39,592 nucleotides of DNA from Enhydrobacter aerosaccus (GTDB lineage Bacteria > Pseudomonadota > Alphaproteobacteria > Reyranellales > Reyranellaceae): positions 1 to 39,592 of the forward strand of contig CAIWTJ010000179.1 of the NCBI GenBank assembly GCA_903915535.1, read 5' to 3'. This document shows, piece by piece, positions 1-9,721 of the stretch; within the stretch, counting starts at the first letter, position 1; each line of letters begins with the position of its first letter. The notes beneath the pieces were generated by a model, which saw nothing but the letters and a program-made list of their open reading frames with translations, did not search any database and was not told the origin of the DNA. Position numbers and translations under genes: made by a program.

Positions 1-21
1 CAGCGACGAGGCCGCCGATGG

Positions 22-189
22 TTACTTGATCTTCGATTCCTTGAAGACGACGTGCTTGCGCGCGACCGGATCGTACTTCTTGAGTTCGAGCTTCTCGGTC
101 TTGGTGCGCGGGTTCTTCTTGGTCACGTAGTAAAAGCCGGTGTCGGCGCTGGACACCATCTTGATGAGGATCGAGGTCGGCTTGGCCAT
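22..189 (-). CDS. rpmG: 50S ribosomal protein L33
   Basis: The frame encodes 55 residues, the usual length of bacterial L33. It opens [18 protein letters not shown] and carries the family core [20 protein letters not shown] before ending KESKIK. L33 is a small basic protein of the large ribosomal subunit near the E site. The Cys pairs found in zinc-binding L33 are absent, so this is the zinc-independent form. An AAGGA ribosome-binding site lies just upstream of the ATG, which supports the start. It follows the S41 protease gene on the same strand after 88 bp and is the last gene of the minus-strand run that enters the window edge. Confidence 0.97.
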   Translation of the reverse strand: MAKPTSILIKMVSSADTGFYYVTKKNPRTKTEKLELKKYDPVARKHVVFKESKIK

Positions 190-277
190 GGTCTTTGTCC
201 TTGAGCCCTGTAGGGCGAATTCCTAAGAGGGCGGCAAATTAGTCGCCCAAACTGCGGTGTCAAGCGGCCGAAAAGGG

Positions 278-1855
278 CTATTGGCGGGCAGCCTGGTCTA
301 CGGCGCCGCTCTTCACGGCCTGGGCATAGAGCACCGGGTCGCGCAGGACGCGGCTCGCGATCTCGACGTCGCGGTCCGGGCTCTCTTCGCCGGGCGGGCA
401 GATCTTGCGCAGGTTGGCCACTTCCTGCGAGGAGGGCTCGCGTTCGGCGTGCCAGCGGGCCAGCAGGGCGCGGCTGGCATCGACCTCGGGGCCGAGCTTG
501 TTCACGTCGGTCACCTTGGCGGTGCAGATGTTGGGCATCACGCCCAGCTCGTTCCAGGTGTAGCCCGAGGGCGCGAGAAGGCGCGACCAGGTCAGGATCA
601 GCTCGCCCTCGTTGGGCATGCGCAGCACGGTCTGCACCGTGCCCTTGCCGTAGCTGGTGGTGCCGACCACGACCGCGCGGCCGCGATCCTGCAGCGCCGC
701 GGCCACGATCTCCGCGGCGGAAGCGGAGTTGCCGTTCACCAGCACGACGATCGGCTGGGTGATCGCCTTGCGGCTGGAGCTGCGATAGACGCGCTGGCTG
801 TCGGGATGGCGGCCTTGCGTCGCGAAGATGGCGCCGTCGCCGATGAATTCCTCGGCGACATCCTGCGCCTGGTCGAGCAGGCCACCGCGGTTGCCGCGCA
901 TGTCGAGGATGATGCCGGAGAAGTCGCGGCCGATCTCGCCGCGCGCCCTGTCGAGAATCTGGCGCAGGCTTTCGTCCGTGGCGCTGTTGAAGCCCGTCAG
1001 GCGGATCAAGGCCACGTCGCCGTGGCGTTCGTACTCGACGGTCGTCGGGATGATGCGGCTGCGCTTCAACGTCGCCGAGACTTCCTTGCCGAGCGACGGA
1101 CGCGTCACGGTGAGGGTGACGGATGCACCCACCTGTCCACGCAGCTTGTGCACGACGTCGGCCAGCGGGCGTTCGAACATCGACTCGCCGTCGATCGACA
1201 CGATCACGTCGCCGGCCTGGATGCCGCCGCGGCCGGCCGGCGAGTTGTCCTGCACGGCGCGGATCACGGTCGTCTTCTCGGGGGTGCGCTCGACGGTGAT
1301 GCCGACGCCGCCGCCGCCGTCGCGCTGGAACCGGTCGTCGCGGGCTTCTTCGGGATCGGCGTAGCGGGTGTTGCGATCGAGCGGCTTGGTCGTGGCGTCC
1401 ATCGCGCCCTTGGTCAACGCCTGCCGGTCCGTCTGCCGCAAGGTGGGCGAGGCGGCGACCGAAACGGTGAAGATCTCGGCCATCGCCGTGCCCCAGGCAC
1501 GGCCATCGGCCGGGTTGGCCGGCGCCGGGCGGTTGATCAGGGCCTTGCCGTTGCGCATCACGGTGAGGCCGGTCTCGTTGCTCACCAGGGACATTGACGG
1601 TTCGGCCGACGCGAAGCCGCGATAGGTCTCGACCGAGAGCGTGCGGAAATCCGGTTCCCTCAGGGCGCGGTCACCGATCGCGCGATAGGCGGTCATGATC
1701 ACGCGCTCGACGCCCGCCTGGGATGCGAGGTTGTTGTCGGCGGGAGCGGATATGCGGCTGCCGGTCTCGCAGGACGCAACCAGCGACGCGGCCACGAGGG
1801 CCAGGGCCTGCGACAGGTTCGGACGGGCAAAAACGTGTCGGAAGAAGGAGATCAC
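278..1855 (-). CDS. S41 family C-terminal processing peptidase, predicted lipoprotein
   Basis: The product has 525 residues. The N-terminus is a lipoprotein signal with lipobox LVASC, giving lipidated Cys29, so it should sit in the periplasm on a membrane. A PDZ domain spans about 180-265 (GGGVGITVER, then GGIQAGDVIVSIDG). The S41 protease core follows, with NGNSASAAEI giving nucleophile Ser379 and SYGKGTVQ giving general base Lys404. Their 25-residue spacing matches Tsp/Prc and CtpB. Members cleave proteins near C-termini; the substrate here is unknown. The start is a GTG with a weak ribosome-binding site, but no later start keeps the signal sequence. It lies 60 bp after the DUF983 gene on the same strand. 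Confidence 0.9.
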   Translation of the reverse strand: MISFFRHVFARPNLSQALALVAASLVASCETGSRISAPADNNLASQAGVERVIMTAYRAIGDRALREPDFRTLSVETYRGFASAEPSMSLVSNETGLTVMRNGKALINRPAPANPADGRAWGTAMAEIFTVSVAASPTLRQTDRQALTKGAMDATTKPLDRNTRYADPEEARDDRFQRDGGGGVGITVERTPEKTTVIRAVQDNSPAGRGGIQAGDVIVSIDGESMFERPLADVVHKLRGQVGASVTLTVTRPSLGKEVSATLKRSRIIPTTVEYERHGDVALIRLTGFNSATDESLRQILDRARGEIGRDFSGIILDMRGNRGGLLDQAQDVAEEFIGDGAIFATQGRHPDSQRVYRSSSRKAITQPIVVLVNGNSASAAEIVAAALQDRGRAVVVGTTSYGKGTVQTVLRMPNEGELILTWSRLLAPSGYTWNELGVMPNICTAKVTDVNKLGPEVDASRALLARWHAEREPSSQEVANLRKICPPGEESPDRDVEIASRVLRDPVLYAQAVKSGAVDQAARQ

Positions 1856-1915
1856 CGGCGCCTGACTAGTTAACGCGTGGATACCATAGCATAGGCGATC
1901 GCCGCGCGGCCATGG

Positions 1916-2317
1916 TCAGGAAAGGGGGGCAGATCCCCCGGCCGAGGGCTTCGGCGCGGCCGCATTCTGGGTCCACAGCAGTGCAATTACCGCTCCCTTG
2001 ATCCGCGGCAGCAGCAGCAGCGCCAGGATGACCGACAGCGGCAGCCACAGCAGCGCGTGAGCCCACAGCGGCGGCTGTTCGCCGTATTTCTCGAACGCCA
2101 GAACCATGGGCACGACGACATGTCCAACCGCCAGGATCGTGAAATAGGCCGGCGCGTCGTCGGCGCGGTACGGCTCCAGGGCGAGCCCGCACGACGGGCA
2201 GGTGCTTTGCATCTTCAGGAAGCTGCTGAACAGCGAACCGGTGCCGCAGCGCGGGCAGCGGCCGCGCCAGCCGCGGAAGATGGACGTCCAGAAGTCGGGG
2301 GCTGCGATTGCGCTCAT
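1916..2317 (-). CDS. DUF983 family membrane protein with zinc-ribbon N-terminus
   Basis: The product has 133 residues. Two Cys pairs, CPRC (21 and 24) and CPSC (40 and 43), form a rubredoxin-like zinc knuckle. The motif DDAPAYFTILAVGH leads into two hydrophobic segments at about 55-72 and 82-105, the pattern of DUF983. These are small inner-membrane proteins of alphaproteobacteria with no assigned biochemical role. The gene starts 22 bp after the stop of the RNase R gene on the same strand and is probably cotranscribed with it, an arrangement that is common in this class. Family membership is clear; function is unknown. Confidence 0.88.
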   Translation of the reverse strand: MSAIAAPDFWTSIFRGWRGRCPRCGTGSLFSSFLKMQSTCPSCGLALEPYRADDAPAYFTILAVGHVVVPMVLAFEKYGEQPPLWAHALLWLPLSVILALLLLPRIKGAVIALLWTQNAAAPKPSAGGSAPLS

Positions 2318-2339
2318 GTCACCAACATGGACGTTCGAC

Positions 2340-4607
2340 CTACTTTCGTCGGCGTGACCCTTTGTCCCGAGGGGGGCCGCGATGCGCGACCGGACGACGC
2401 GGGGGGCCGCGGCCGTCGCGGCTGCGCCCGCCGGTGTGACCGGAGAGCCGCTCGACCCTTTCGATGACGTCGACGATGTCGAACAGCATTCCGCCGGTGG
2501 CGACGCTGGCCTCGACCAGCTTGACCTTGAGCCTGTCGCCCAGCCCGTAGGTCTCGCCGGTGCGCTCGCCGATCAGCAGCTGGCGGCCTTCGTCGTGGCG
2601 GTAGAATTCCTGGCCGATGTTTCGGATCGGGATCAGGCCGTCCGCTCCCGTACCGTCGACGGTGATGAACAGGCCGAAGCGCGTGACCGAGCTGATGCGG
2701 GCGCCGAACGTCGCGCCGACGTGGGCTGACATGAAGTTGGCGACGTAGCGATCCATGGCGTTGCGTTCGGCCGCGACCGCGCGGCGCTCGCACATTGAGA
2801 GATGCTCGCCGAACTCGACGAAGCGGGGCGCGTCGCCGTGCGGCAGGCCACCTTCGCCGAGACCGAACGCCGCGATCAGGGCGCGGTGCACGAGCAGGTC
2901 GGGATAGCGCCGGATCGGCGAGGTGAAGTGGGCGTAGCGCGCGAGGGCGAGGCCGAAGTGGCCGTGGTTGTCGGGGCTGTAGACCGCCTGGCTCTGGCTG
3001 CGCAGCACGGTCTCGCTGACCAGCCGCGAGGTCGGCTTGCCCGCGACGTCGCCCAGCACGCGGTTGAGATCGGACGGCCGCAGGCGCTGGCCGATCGGCA
3101 GCTTGATGCCGAGCGTCGAGAGGAATTCGCGCAATCCTTCGACCTTGACGAGATCGGGCTGGTCATGGACCCGGTACAGGCAGGGCATGTGGCGCTGCTC
3201 GAGCGCCTGGGCCGCCGCCACGTTGGCCAGCACCATGAACTCCTCGATCAGCTTGTGGCTGTCGAGGCGCTCGCGCACGCCGATCTCGGCGATGCGGCCG
3301 TCGTCGCCCAACTTCACCAGCCGTTCCGGCAAATCGAGGTCGAGCGCGCCGCGCCTTTCGCGCGCCGCCAGCAGCACCTTGAAGGCACCGTAGAGCGGAG
3401 CGATCACCTTCCCCAGCAGGGGCAGGATCTCCTCGTCCGCGAAGCCGTCGGCGGCGCGCTGCACGCGGTTGTAGGTGAGACGCGCCGCCGAATGCATCAT
3501 CGCACGGTGAAACTTGTGACGCTTGAGTTCGCCCTCGGCATCGATCCACATCTCGGCCACCAGCACGGGACGATCCTCGTGCGGCAGCAGCGAGCACCAG
3601 CCGTTGCTGATCGCCTCGGGAAGCATCGGCACGACCCGGTCGGGGAAGTAGACCGAGGTGCCGCGGCGGTAGGCGGCGCGGTCGAGCGGTCGGTCGGGGC
3701 GCACGTACCAGGACACATCGGCGATCGCCACGTAGAGATGCCAGCCGCCCGGATGGTCGGGATCGGGTTCGGCGAACACCGCGTCGTCGAAGTCGCGCGC
3801 ATCCTCGCCGTCGATCGTGACCAGCGGGACGTGCCGCAAGTCGAGCCGGTCGCCCATCGGCGCGGGCTTGGCTTTTTCGGCCTCCTCGATCGCGGCTTCG
3901 GGAAAATCGACCGGGATGTCGTTGGCGGCGATCGAGATCAGGCTGACCGTGCGCGGGTCGCTCATCGGGCCGATGCGCTCCAGCACCTTGGCGCGGCGCG
4001 AGAGTTCGGCGCCGGCCGACTCGACCCAGACGATGTCGCCGGGGAGAGCGCCGTTCTTGTCGCCCGGGCGCACGTCGAAGGCGGTGCGCATCTTGCGGTC
4101 GGTCGGTGTGGCGAGGCCCATGCCGTTGCCGCCGGGCGGCTCCTCGTAGAGGGCCAGGATCTTCTTCGGCCCGGTGCCGAGGTGGCGGATGATCTTCGCC
4201 TGGTAGGCGTTCTTGCCGCGCCGTTTCAGCGAGGCCAGCACGCGGTCGCCGACGGCGGGGGCCGGCTTGCCTTTCGATCCATGCGGATCGATCTCGATGC
4301 GCGGGGCGGGGCCGTCCTTGTCTTCGTCGTGGCGTCGCGGCGTGGCCAGCAGGTGGCCATCGCCGTCGACGGAAGTGATTTCCAATACGGTAATGTCAGT
4401 CAGAGCAGTTGGGTCCTTGAATGTCTTGGCGCGGTCGGCGGCAATTTCGCCTGAATCGCGCAGGTCGCGAAGCAGCGCTTTCAATTCGATGCGCTGGTCG
4501 CCTTTGATGCCGTAGGCGCGCGCGATCTCGCGCTTGCCGACGGGCGTTGAGCTTTCCTTGATGAACGCCAGGAGTTCGTCGCGAGTCGGGACGCGGCCCT
4601 TAGGCAT
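2340..4607 (-). CDS. rnr: Ribonuclease R
   Basis: RNase R is a processive 3'-5' exoribonuclease that degrades structured RNA and takes part in rRNA and tmRNA quality control. The product has 755 residues. A winged-helix N-terminus (about 1-75) and cold-shock domains precede the RNB catalytic domain. Its metal-binding motif TIDGEDARDFDDAV (264-277) supplies Asp266, 272, 274 and 275, matching the four acidic residues of RNase II/R. An S1 domain (about 630-715, with TRFGLFITVDG) and a basic Arg/Gly/Pro-rich tail complete the protein. The start ATG overlaps the end of topA by 8 nt (ATGCCTAA), so the two genes are probably translationally coupled. Confidence 0.96.
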   Translation of the reverse strand: MPKGRVPTRDELLAFIKESSTPVGKREIARAYGIKGDQRIELKALLRDLRDSGEIAADRAKTFKDPTALTDITVLEITSVDGDGHLLATPRRHDEDKDGPAPRIEIDPHGSKGKPAPAVGDRVLASLKRRGKNAYQAKIIRHLGTGPKKILALYEEPPGGNGMGLATPTDRKMRTAFDVRPGDKNGALPGDIVWVESAGAELSRRAKVLERIGPMSDPRTVSLISIAANDIPVDFPEAAIEEAEKAKPAPMGDRLDLRHVPLVTIDGEDARDFDDAVFAEPDPDHPGGWHLYVAIADVSWYVRPDRPLDRAAYRRGTSVYFPDRVVPMLPEAISNGWCSLLPHEDRPVLVAEMWIDAEGELKRHKFHRAMMHSAARLTYNRVQRAADGFADEEILPLLGKVIAPLYGAFKVLLAARERRGALDLDLPERLVKLGDDGRIAEIGVRERLDSHKLIEEFMVLANVAAAQALEQRHMPCLYRVHDQPDLVKVEGLREFLSTLGIKLPIGQRLRPSDLNRVLGDVAGKPTSRLVSETVLRSQSQAVYSPDNHGHFGLALARYAHFTSPIRRYPDLLVHRALIAAFGLGEGGLPHGDAPRFVEFGEHLSMCERRAVAAERNAMDRYVANFMSAHVGATFGARISSVTRFGLFITVDGTGADGLIPIRNIGQEFYRHDEGRQLLIGERTGETYGLGDRLKVKLVEASVATGGMLFDIVDVIERVERLSGHTGGRSRDGRGPPRRPVAHRGPPRDKGSRRRK

Positions 4608-7314
4608 CTGTCCCGGTGCGCGGCGGAGTCTCCGGCTCGTCCTTGGCCTTGGCTTTCGCCTTCGCCTTCACGGTTTTCTTCTTCGGGGCGGCTTTCTTCT
4701 TGGCCGCCTTCGGCTTCTCGCCGGCGTCGTTGGCGGGGGCGGGCGTTGCCTTCTTGGTGCGCACGATCTTCGGCTTCTTGCCGCCACCCTTGGCCGCGCG
4801 TTCGGCCAGCAGCGACACGGCCTGTTCGACGGTCAGGTCTTCCGGCTTGAGGTCGGTCGGCACGGTGGCGTTGATGCCGCCATGCTTCACGTACATGCCG
4901 TAGCGGCCGTCATAGATCTCGATCGGCGCATTGTCGGCCGGATGATTGCCGACCACACGCAGCGGCTTGATCGCAGCGCGACCCCGGCCCGTCGCCTTGG
5001 CTTCGGCCAGAAGGGCGACGGCGCGGTTCATGCCGATCTCGAGCACGCTTTCGTCGGCGGGGATGGACTTGTACTTCGACCCGTGGCGCACGTACGGCCC
5101 GAAGCGGCCGACGCCGGCCAGCACCATTTCCTTGTCCTCGGGGTGAGGCCCCAGTTCGCGCGGCAGCGACAGGATCGCCTTGGCCTGATCGAAGGTGAGT
5201 TCGTCCGGCGTCATGCCCTTCAGCAGGGAGGCACGCTTGGGCTTCTCCTTGCCCTCGAGCACGCCGATCTGGAGATAAAGGCCGTACGGCCCGTTGCGCA
5301 GGGTGATTTCCTTGCCGGTGGCGGCGTCGACGCCCATCACCTTGGGCTCGCCCAGGTTGGCGCCGGAGAGCGCGTCCTTCTCGGGATCGACGATGCCGAG
5401 CTTGCGCGTGAACTTGCAGGTCGGATAGTTCGAGCAGCCGATGAAGGCGCCGAACTTGCCGAGCTTCAGGCCGAGGCGGCCGTCGGCGCAGGACGGGCAG
5501 ACGCGCGGGCTCTTGGCGCCGGGATTGTCGTTGGCGGGGAAGAAGTGCGGACCCAGCTCCTCGTCGAGCTTGTCGAGCACTTCGCGGACGCGCAGCTCCT
5601 TGGTCTCGCCGACGGCGGCGGAGAAGGCCTTCCAGAACTCGCGCAGCACCTGGTGCCACTCGGTCTTGCCGCTGGAGATGTCGTCGAGCTCTTCCTCGAG
5701 ATGGGCGGTGAAGCCGTATTCGACGTAGCGCGGGAAATAGGTCTGCAGGAAGGAAGTCACGATCCGGCCGCGGTCTTCGGGAATGAAGCGCTTGCGGTCG
5801 ATCTTCACATAGTTACGCCGCTGCAGGACTTCAATGATCGACGCATAGGTCGACGGCCGGCCGATGCCGAGCTCTTCCAGTTTCTTGACGAGGCTCGCCT
5901 CCGAGTAGCGCGGCGGCGGCTCGGTGAAATGTTGTTCCGGAATGACCTCGCGGCGGTCGAGCGCCTCGGCTTCCTGCACGTCGGGCAGGATGGTGGCGTT
6001 CTCGTCGTCCTCGGACTTCTCGTCATGGCTCTCGTCGTAGAGCGTGAGGAAGCCCGGGAATTTCACGACCGAGCCGGTGGTGCGCAGCTGCACGGTCTTG
6101 TCGCCCGATGCGATGTCGACCGTGACCTGGTCGAGCACGGCGCTTTCCATCTGGCTGGCGACGGTGCGCTTCCAGATCAGCTCGTAGAGGCCCTGCTGGT
6201 CCTTATCCAGGTACTGCGCCACATCCTGCGGCAGGCGGAAGAGGTCGGTCGGGCGGATCGCCTCGTGCGCTTCCTGGGCGTTCTTGGCCTTCGACGTGTA
6301 GACGCGCGGCTGCGCCGGCACGTAGCTCTGGCCGTACTTGGTCTCGATCAGGCGGCGGGTCTGGCCGATCGCCTCGGGCCCGAGCTGCACGCCGTCGGTA
6401 CGCATATAAGTAATGAGGCCGACGGTCTCTCCGCCGATGTCGACGCCTTCGTAGAGCTTCTGCGCGATGCGCATCGCCGTCGCGGCCCCGACACCCAGCT
6501 TGCGCGAGGCTTCCTGCTGCAGGGTGGAGGTGATGAACGGCGGCGGCGGGTTACGGCGGACCTGGCGGCGGTCGATCGAGGCCACGGAGAAGGCGCGACG
6601 CTCGATCTCCTTCTTGGCCTGATCGGCGCGCTCGGCGGTATCGATGTCGAACTTGTCGAGCTTGCGGCCGTCGAGATGGGTGAGGCGGGCCTTCAGCGTC
6701 TGCTTCTTGGCCGTGCCGAACATGGCGTCGACCGTCCAGTACTCGCGGCTCTTGAAGACCTCGATCTCGGACTCGCGCTCGCAGATCAGGCGCAGCGCCA
6801 CCGACTGCACGCGGCCGGCCGAGCGGCTGCCCGGCAGCTTGCGCCACAGCACGGGCGAAAGATTGAAGCCCACGAGATAGTCGAGCGCGCGGCGCGCCAG
6901 ATAGGCGTCGATCAGCGGCTGGTCGAGGTCGCGCGGGTGGGCGACGGCATCGAGCACCGACTGCTTGGTGATGGAGTTAAAGGTGACTCTCTTTACTTCG
7001 ACGCCCTGCAGCGCCTTCTTGCGATTCAGGATGTCCAGCACATGCCAGGAGATGGCCTCGCCCTCGCGATCCGGATCGGTTGCGAGAAGCAGCTTGCCGC
7101 CCTTGGTGACCGCCTTGGCGATGGCATCCACGCGCTTCTGCGAGGCGCTGTCGACTTCCCAGTCCATGGCGAAGTCTTCGTCCGGACGGACCGAGCCATC
7201 CTTAGGGGGCAGGTCGCGGACATGGCCGTACGAGGCCAGCACGGTGTAGCCGGGGCCCAGGTATTTCCCAATGGTCTTGGCCTTGGAAGGCGACTCGACG
7301 ACCATTACGTCCAT
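4600..7314 (-). CDS. topA: DNA topoisomerase I (type IA)
   Basis: The product has 904 residues and relaxes negatively supercoiled DNA through a 5'-phosphotyrosyl intermediate. The TOPRIM domain starts at residue 3 (VMVVESPSKAKTIGKYLG) and has the metal motif DPDREGE at 80-86. The catalytic tyrosine is Tyr303 in GLITYMRTDG. One Cys4 zinc finger uses Cys606, 609, 627 and 633. It is followed by three repeats of the GxYGxYxxxG type (GPYGLYLQIG, GRFGPYVRHG, GRYGMYVKHG), typical of alphaproteobacterial TopA, and a Lys/Ala-rich tail likely to bind DNA. It lies between dprA (51-bp gap) and rnr (8-nt overlap). Confidence 0.97.
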   Translation of the reverse strand: MDVMVVESPSKAKTIGKYLGPGYTVLASYGHVRDLPPKDGSVRPDEDFAMDWEVDSASQKRVDAIAKAVTKGGKLLLATDPDREGEAISWHVLDILNRKKALQGVEVKRVTFNSITKQSVLDAVAHPRDLDQPLIDAYLARRALDYLVGFNLSPVLWRKLPGSRSAGRVQSVALRLICERESEIEVFKSREYWTVDAMFGTAKKQTLKARLTHLDGRKLDKFDIDTAERADQAKKEIERRAFSVASIDRRQVRRNPPPPFITSTLQQEASRKLGVGAATAMRIAQKLYEGVDIGGETVGLITYMRTDGVQLGPEAIGQTRRLIETKYGQSYVPAQPRVYTSKAKNAQEAHEAIRPTDLFRLPQDVAQYLDKDQQGLYELIWKRTVASQMESAVLDQVTVDIASGDKTVQLRTTGSVVKFPGFLTLYDESHDEKSEDDENATILPDVQEAEALDRREVIPEQHFTEPPPRYSEASLVKKLEELGIGRPSTYASIIEVLQRRNYVKIDRKRFIPEDRGRIVTSFLQTYFPRYVEYGFTAHLEEELDDISSGKTEWHQVLREFWKAFSAAVGETKELRVREVLDKLDEELGPHFFPANDNPGAKSPRVCPSCADGRLGLKLGKFGAFIGCSNYPTCKFTRKLGIVDPEKDALSGANLGEPKVMGVDAATGKEITLRNGPYGLYLQIGVLEGKEKPKRASLLKGMTPDELTFDQAKAILSLPRELGPHPEDKEMVLAGVGRFGPYVRHGSKYKSIPADESVLEIGMNRAVALLAEAKATGRGRAAIKPLRVVGNHPADNAPIEIYDGRYGMYVKHGGINATVPTDLKPEDLTVEQAVSLLAERAAKGGGKKPKIVRTKKATPAPANDAGEKPKAAKKKAAPKKKTVKAKAKAKAKDEPETPPRTGTDA

Positions 7315-7365
7315 CGTCGGAACCAGCTCCAGTAAAACATTAAGTTCCGGAGCTAGAGCACTGAA

Positions 7366-8421
7366 TTAAATCAGAGATACTCGGTTACCCCGGTGCCTCT
7401 CCAAGCGGCCTTCCAGCTCCAGTGAGAGCAGGACCTCCGCAACGGTGGCGGCGGACACTTGGCAGCGACGTACCAGTTCGTCAACCTCGGTCGGCGTGGG
7501 CCCCAGGGCCTCGACCACCTTTTCAGTGTCTGTGTCGTGATATTTTTGTCTCGGTTTCTCAATGGGTTGCGTGGCGGAGTGCGGCAAACCCAACACACTT
7601 AAAATATCGTTGGCGCCACGGGTCAAAATAGCCCCGTCCCGAATGAGGGTATTGGACCCCTCATGTCGCGGGTCCATGGGCGAGCCGGGCACGACGAAGA
7701 CCTCGCGGCCCTGTTCGGCGGCCCGGTGCGCGGTGATCAGGGAGCCCGAGCGGGCGGCGGCCTCGATCACCACCACGCCGGCCGAAAGCCCGCTGACAAT
7801 GCGGTTGCGGCGCGGGAAGGAACGGGCGACGGGTGGCGTGCCGAGCGATGATTCGGCCAGCAGCAGCCCTTCGGCGGCAATCCGTGCCTGCAGCCCGGCA
7901 TTCTGCGGCGGATAGATCTGGTCGATGCCGCCGGCCAGCACGGCCACGGTCCCGGTGGCCAGCGCGGCCTCGTGGGCGGCGGCGTCGATCCCGCGCGCCA
8001 GCCCCGAGGCAATCACGAAGCCGGCAGCGCCGAGGGCCACCGCCGTCTCGGCGGCGAAGCGCCGGCCCGCCAGCGAGGCGTCTCGCGCGCCGACGATCGC
8101 CAGGGCCGGACGGGCGAGCAGGCCGAGATCGCCGATCGCGGACAGCACGGGCGGCGCATCCGGCAGGGCCGCCAACGCCGAGGGGTATGCGGCATCGCCC
8201 CAGACGATGAAGCGACCGCCGAGGCGGGCCAGCTGCTCCTGCTCGCGCTCGGCCTGGAGGGCAGAGATCGTCGAGAGTTCAGCGCATGCCGCTCGCGCGG
8301 AGCCGAAATGGCCGAGCGCTTCATGGAAGGTCACGGCGCCGATGCGGGCGCTGCGCGCCAGGCGCAGCCGGGCAAGGCGCTCCTTGGGATCGATATGGCT
8401 CTGGAGTTGGCCGTCGAACAT
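7366..8421 (-). CDS. dprA: DNA-processing protein DprA
   Basis: DprA binds incoming single-stranded DNA and loads RecA during natural transformation. The product has 351 residues. An N-terminal helical region (about 1-75) precedes the Rossmann-like core, with AIVGARDASLAGRRFA, ASGLARGIDAAAH, FPRRNRIVSGLS and EAAARSGSLITAH, all signature blocks of the DprA/Smf family. A winged-helix domain (VDELVRRCQVSAATVAEVLL) closes the protein. It lies upstream of topA in the same direction, a neighbourhood common in this class, but is cut off from plsY by three accessory genes. No other competence gene is visible in the window. Confidence 0.95.
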   Translation of the reverse strand: MFDGQLQSHIDPKERLARLRLARSARIGAVTFHEALGHFGSARAACAELSTISALQAEREQEQLARLGGRFIVWGDAAYPSALAALPDAPPVLSAIGDLGLLARPALAIVGARDASLAGRRFAAETAVALGAAGFVIASGLARGIDAAAHEAALATGTVAVLAGGIDQIYPPQNAGLQARIAAEGLLLAESSLGTPPVARSFPRRNRIVSGLSAGVVVIEAAARSGSLITAHRAAEQGREVFVVPGSPMDPRHEGSNTLIRDGAILTRGANDILSVLGLPHSATQPIEKPRQKYHDTDTEKVVEALGPTPTEVDELVRRCQVSAATVAEVLLSLELEGRLERHRGNRVSLI

Positions 8422-8463
8422 GGCCGGATGATAAACCGGGCAATTCTTATATGTAAAACAACC

Positions 8464-9660
8464 TCAGATAGTATTCCGCCGGCGACACCACAATGCCGCT
8501 GCCGAGCACAGGAGCCCGAGCAGCAGTCCGAGCGGGCCGAAGCCATCGAAGCCGCCGAGGCTGATCATCGCCGCGCCGAGACCGGCCGCCCCCATCCAGC
8601 CCACGCTGGCGGCAGTGCCGGTCAGGCCCATCACGGTGTTGCGCTCCTTCTCGGGAACGGCGGCGTAGCTCGCCATCAGCGACGGCCGGCCCAGCGCGTT
8701 CAGGAACACATAGACGAAGCCCAAGGCGACCGAGACGATGAGACCGGGATGCCAAACGAAAAGCGCCAGTGCGGAAAAGCCAGAGGCGGCCATGGCCAGC
8801 GCGAAAGTAAGGAGGCGGTCGTAGAGCCGATCGGCGAGCTGGCCGCCCAGTATGGTTCCGACGACATTGCCGATCGCGAATACCAGCAGCGGGAGCGCCA
8901 GGCCCGCGAGCGAAAGGTGATAGGTCACCTGAAGAAAGGTCGCGTAGTAGACGGCGGCAAGGCCATAGCAGACGCGCTCGATCACGCCGGCCCCCAGGAG
9001 CCCCAGCACGCGCGCCGACAGAGCGCCCTTGAAGCTGCCGCGTTGCGTACCGGCGGGCCGCGCCGCGGCCTTCGGCACGGTGACAAGCAGCGCGAGGCTC
9101 GCCGCCAGCGAGATGCCGGCCACGCCGAGGAACCAGCCGCGCCAGCCGGTCAACGAGCCGACCGCGGCCGCCAGCGGCACGCCCAGCAGCAGGGCGAACG
9201 ATTGTCCGCTCATCACCCAGCCCAGCGCGCGGCCGCGCTGGCGATCGGCAACATGGGACGAAACTTCCGCAAACAGAACGCCCATGAAAGAGCCGCAGGC
9301 GAGGCCGCCCAGCGTGGCAAAGGCGGCGACTTCGCCAAAGCTGCCGGCACCGGCCTGCAACGCCATGGTGATGGCGAGCACGAGCGGCGCCACGATCAGC
9401 ACAATGCGCCGGCCGAACCGGTCCGACATCCAGCCGCCCATCGCGGAGGCGGTACCCCAGGCGACCGAGGTCAGCGACACGAGATTGGCGACCAGCGGCA
9501 TCGACACGTCGAGGTCGCGCGCGATGTCGAGCAGCAACGGCGCCCGCGTGGTGCCGCTGCACGAGGCGGCGAAGGAGGCCAGGCACGCCGCCGCGATCAA
9601 CGCCCATGGCATCACAGGGGGCATTGCGCGCTCGATCTTGATGTCGACGGCGGCGTTCAC
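8464..9660 (-). CDS. MFS transporter, 12-TM exporter type
   Basis: The product has 398 residues with about twelve hydrophobic segments. The major facilitator signature between segments 2 and 3 reads GGWMSDRFGRRIVLI, and a second copy (GGQLADRLYDRLL) marks the start of the C-terminal half. Both are typical of proton-driven drug or metabolite transporters. The substrate cannot be read from sequence. The start given is a GTG; ATG codons near 9624 (MPPVMPWAL) would remove 12 non-membrane residues and are equally plausible. The gene diverges from a binding-protein gene (61-bp gap) and runs toward dprA with 42 bp between them. Confidence 0.85.
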   Translation of the reverse strand: MNAAVDIKIERAMPPVMPWALIAAACLASFAASCSGTTRAPLLLDIARDLDVSMPLVANLVSLTSVAWGTASAMGGWMSDRFGRRIVLIVAPLVLAITMALQAGAGSFGEVAAFATLGGLACGSFMGVLFAEVSSHVADRQRGRALGWVMSGQSFALLLGVPLAAAVGSLTGWRGWFLGVAGISLAASLALLVTVPKAAARPAGTQRGSFKGALSARVLGLLGAGVIERVCYGLAAVYYATFLQVTYHLSLAGLALPLLVFAIGNVVGTILGGQLADRLYDRLLTFALAMAASGFSALALFVWHPGLIVSVALGFVYVFLNALGRPSLMASYAAVPEKERNTVMGLTGTAASVGWMGAAGLGAAMISLGGFDGFGPLGLLLGLLCSAAALWCRRRNTI

Positions 9661-9721
9661 GCGGCCGCGACCCTAACGGCCGTATCGGGTGCGATCAACG
9701 CAAGCCGTGCTATTAAGCGCC

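Noticed and set aside
1865..1878. ACTAGTTAACGCGT, which overlaps SpeI, HpaI and MluI sites and resembles a cloning polylinker
   Set aside because: Only 14 bp in a natural intergenic gap, flanked by ordinary genome sequence on both sides; a chance overlap of palindromes.
4534..7335. A 933-residue open frame on the plus strand opposite topA
   Set aside because: Exactly mirrors the topA gene, has low-complexity Leu/Gly/Arg/His composition and no recognisable family.
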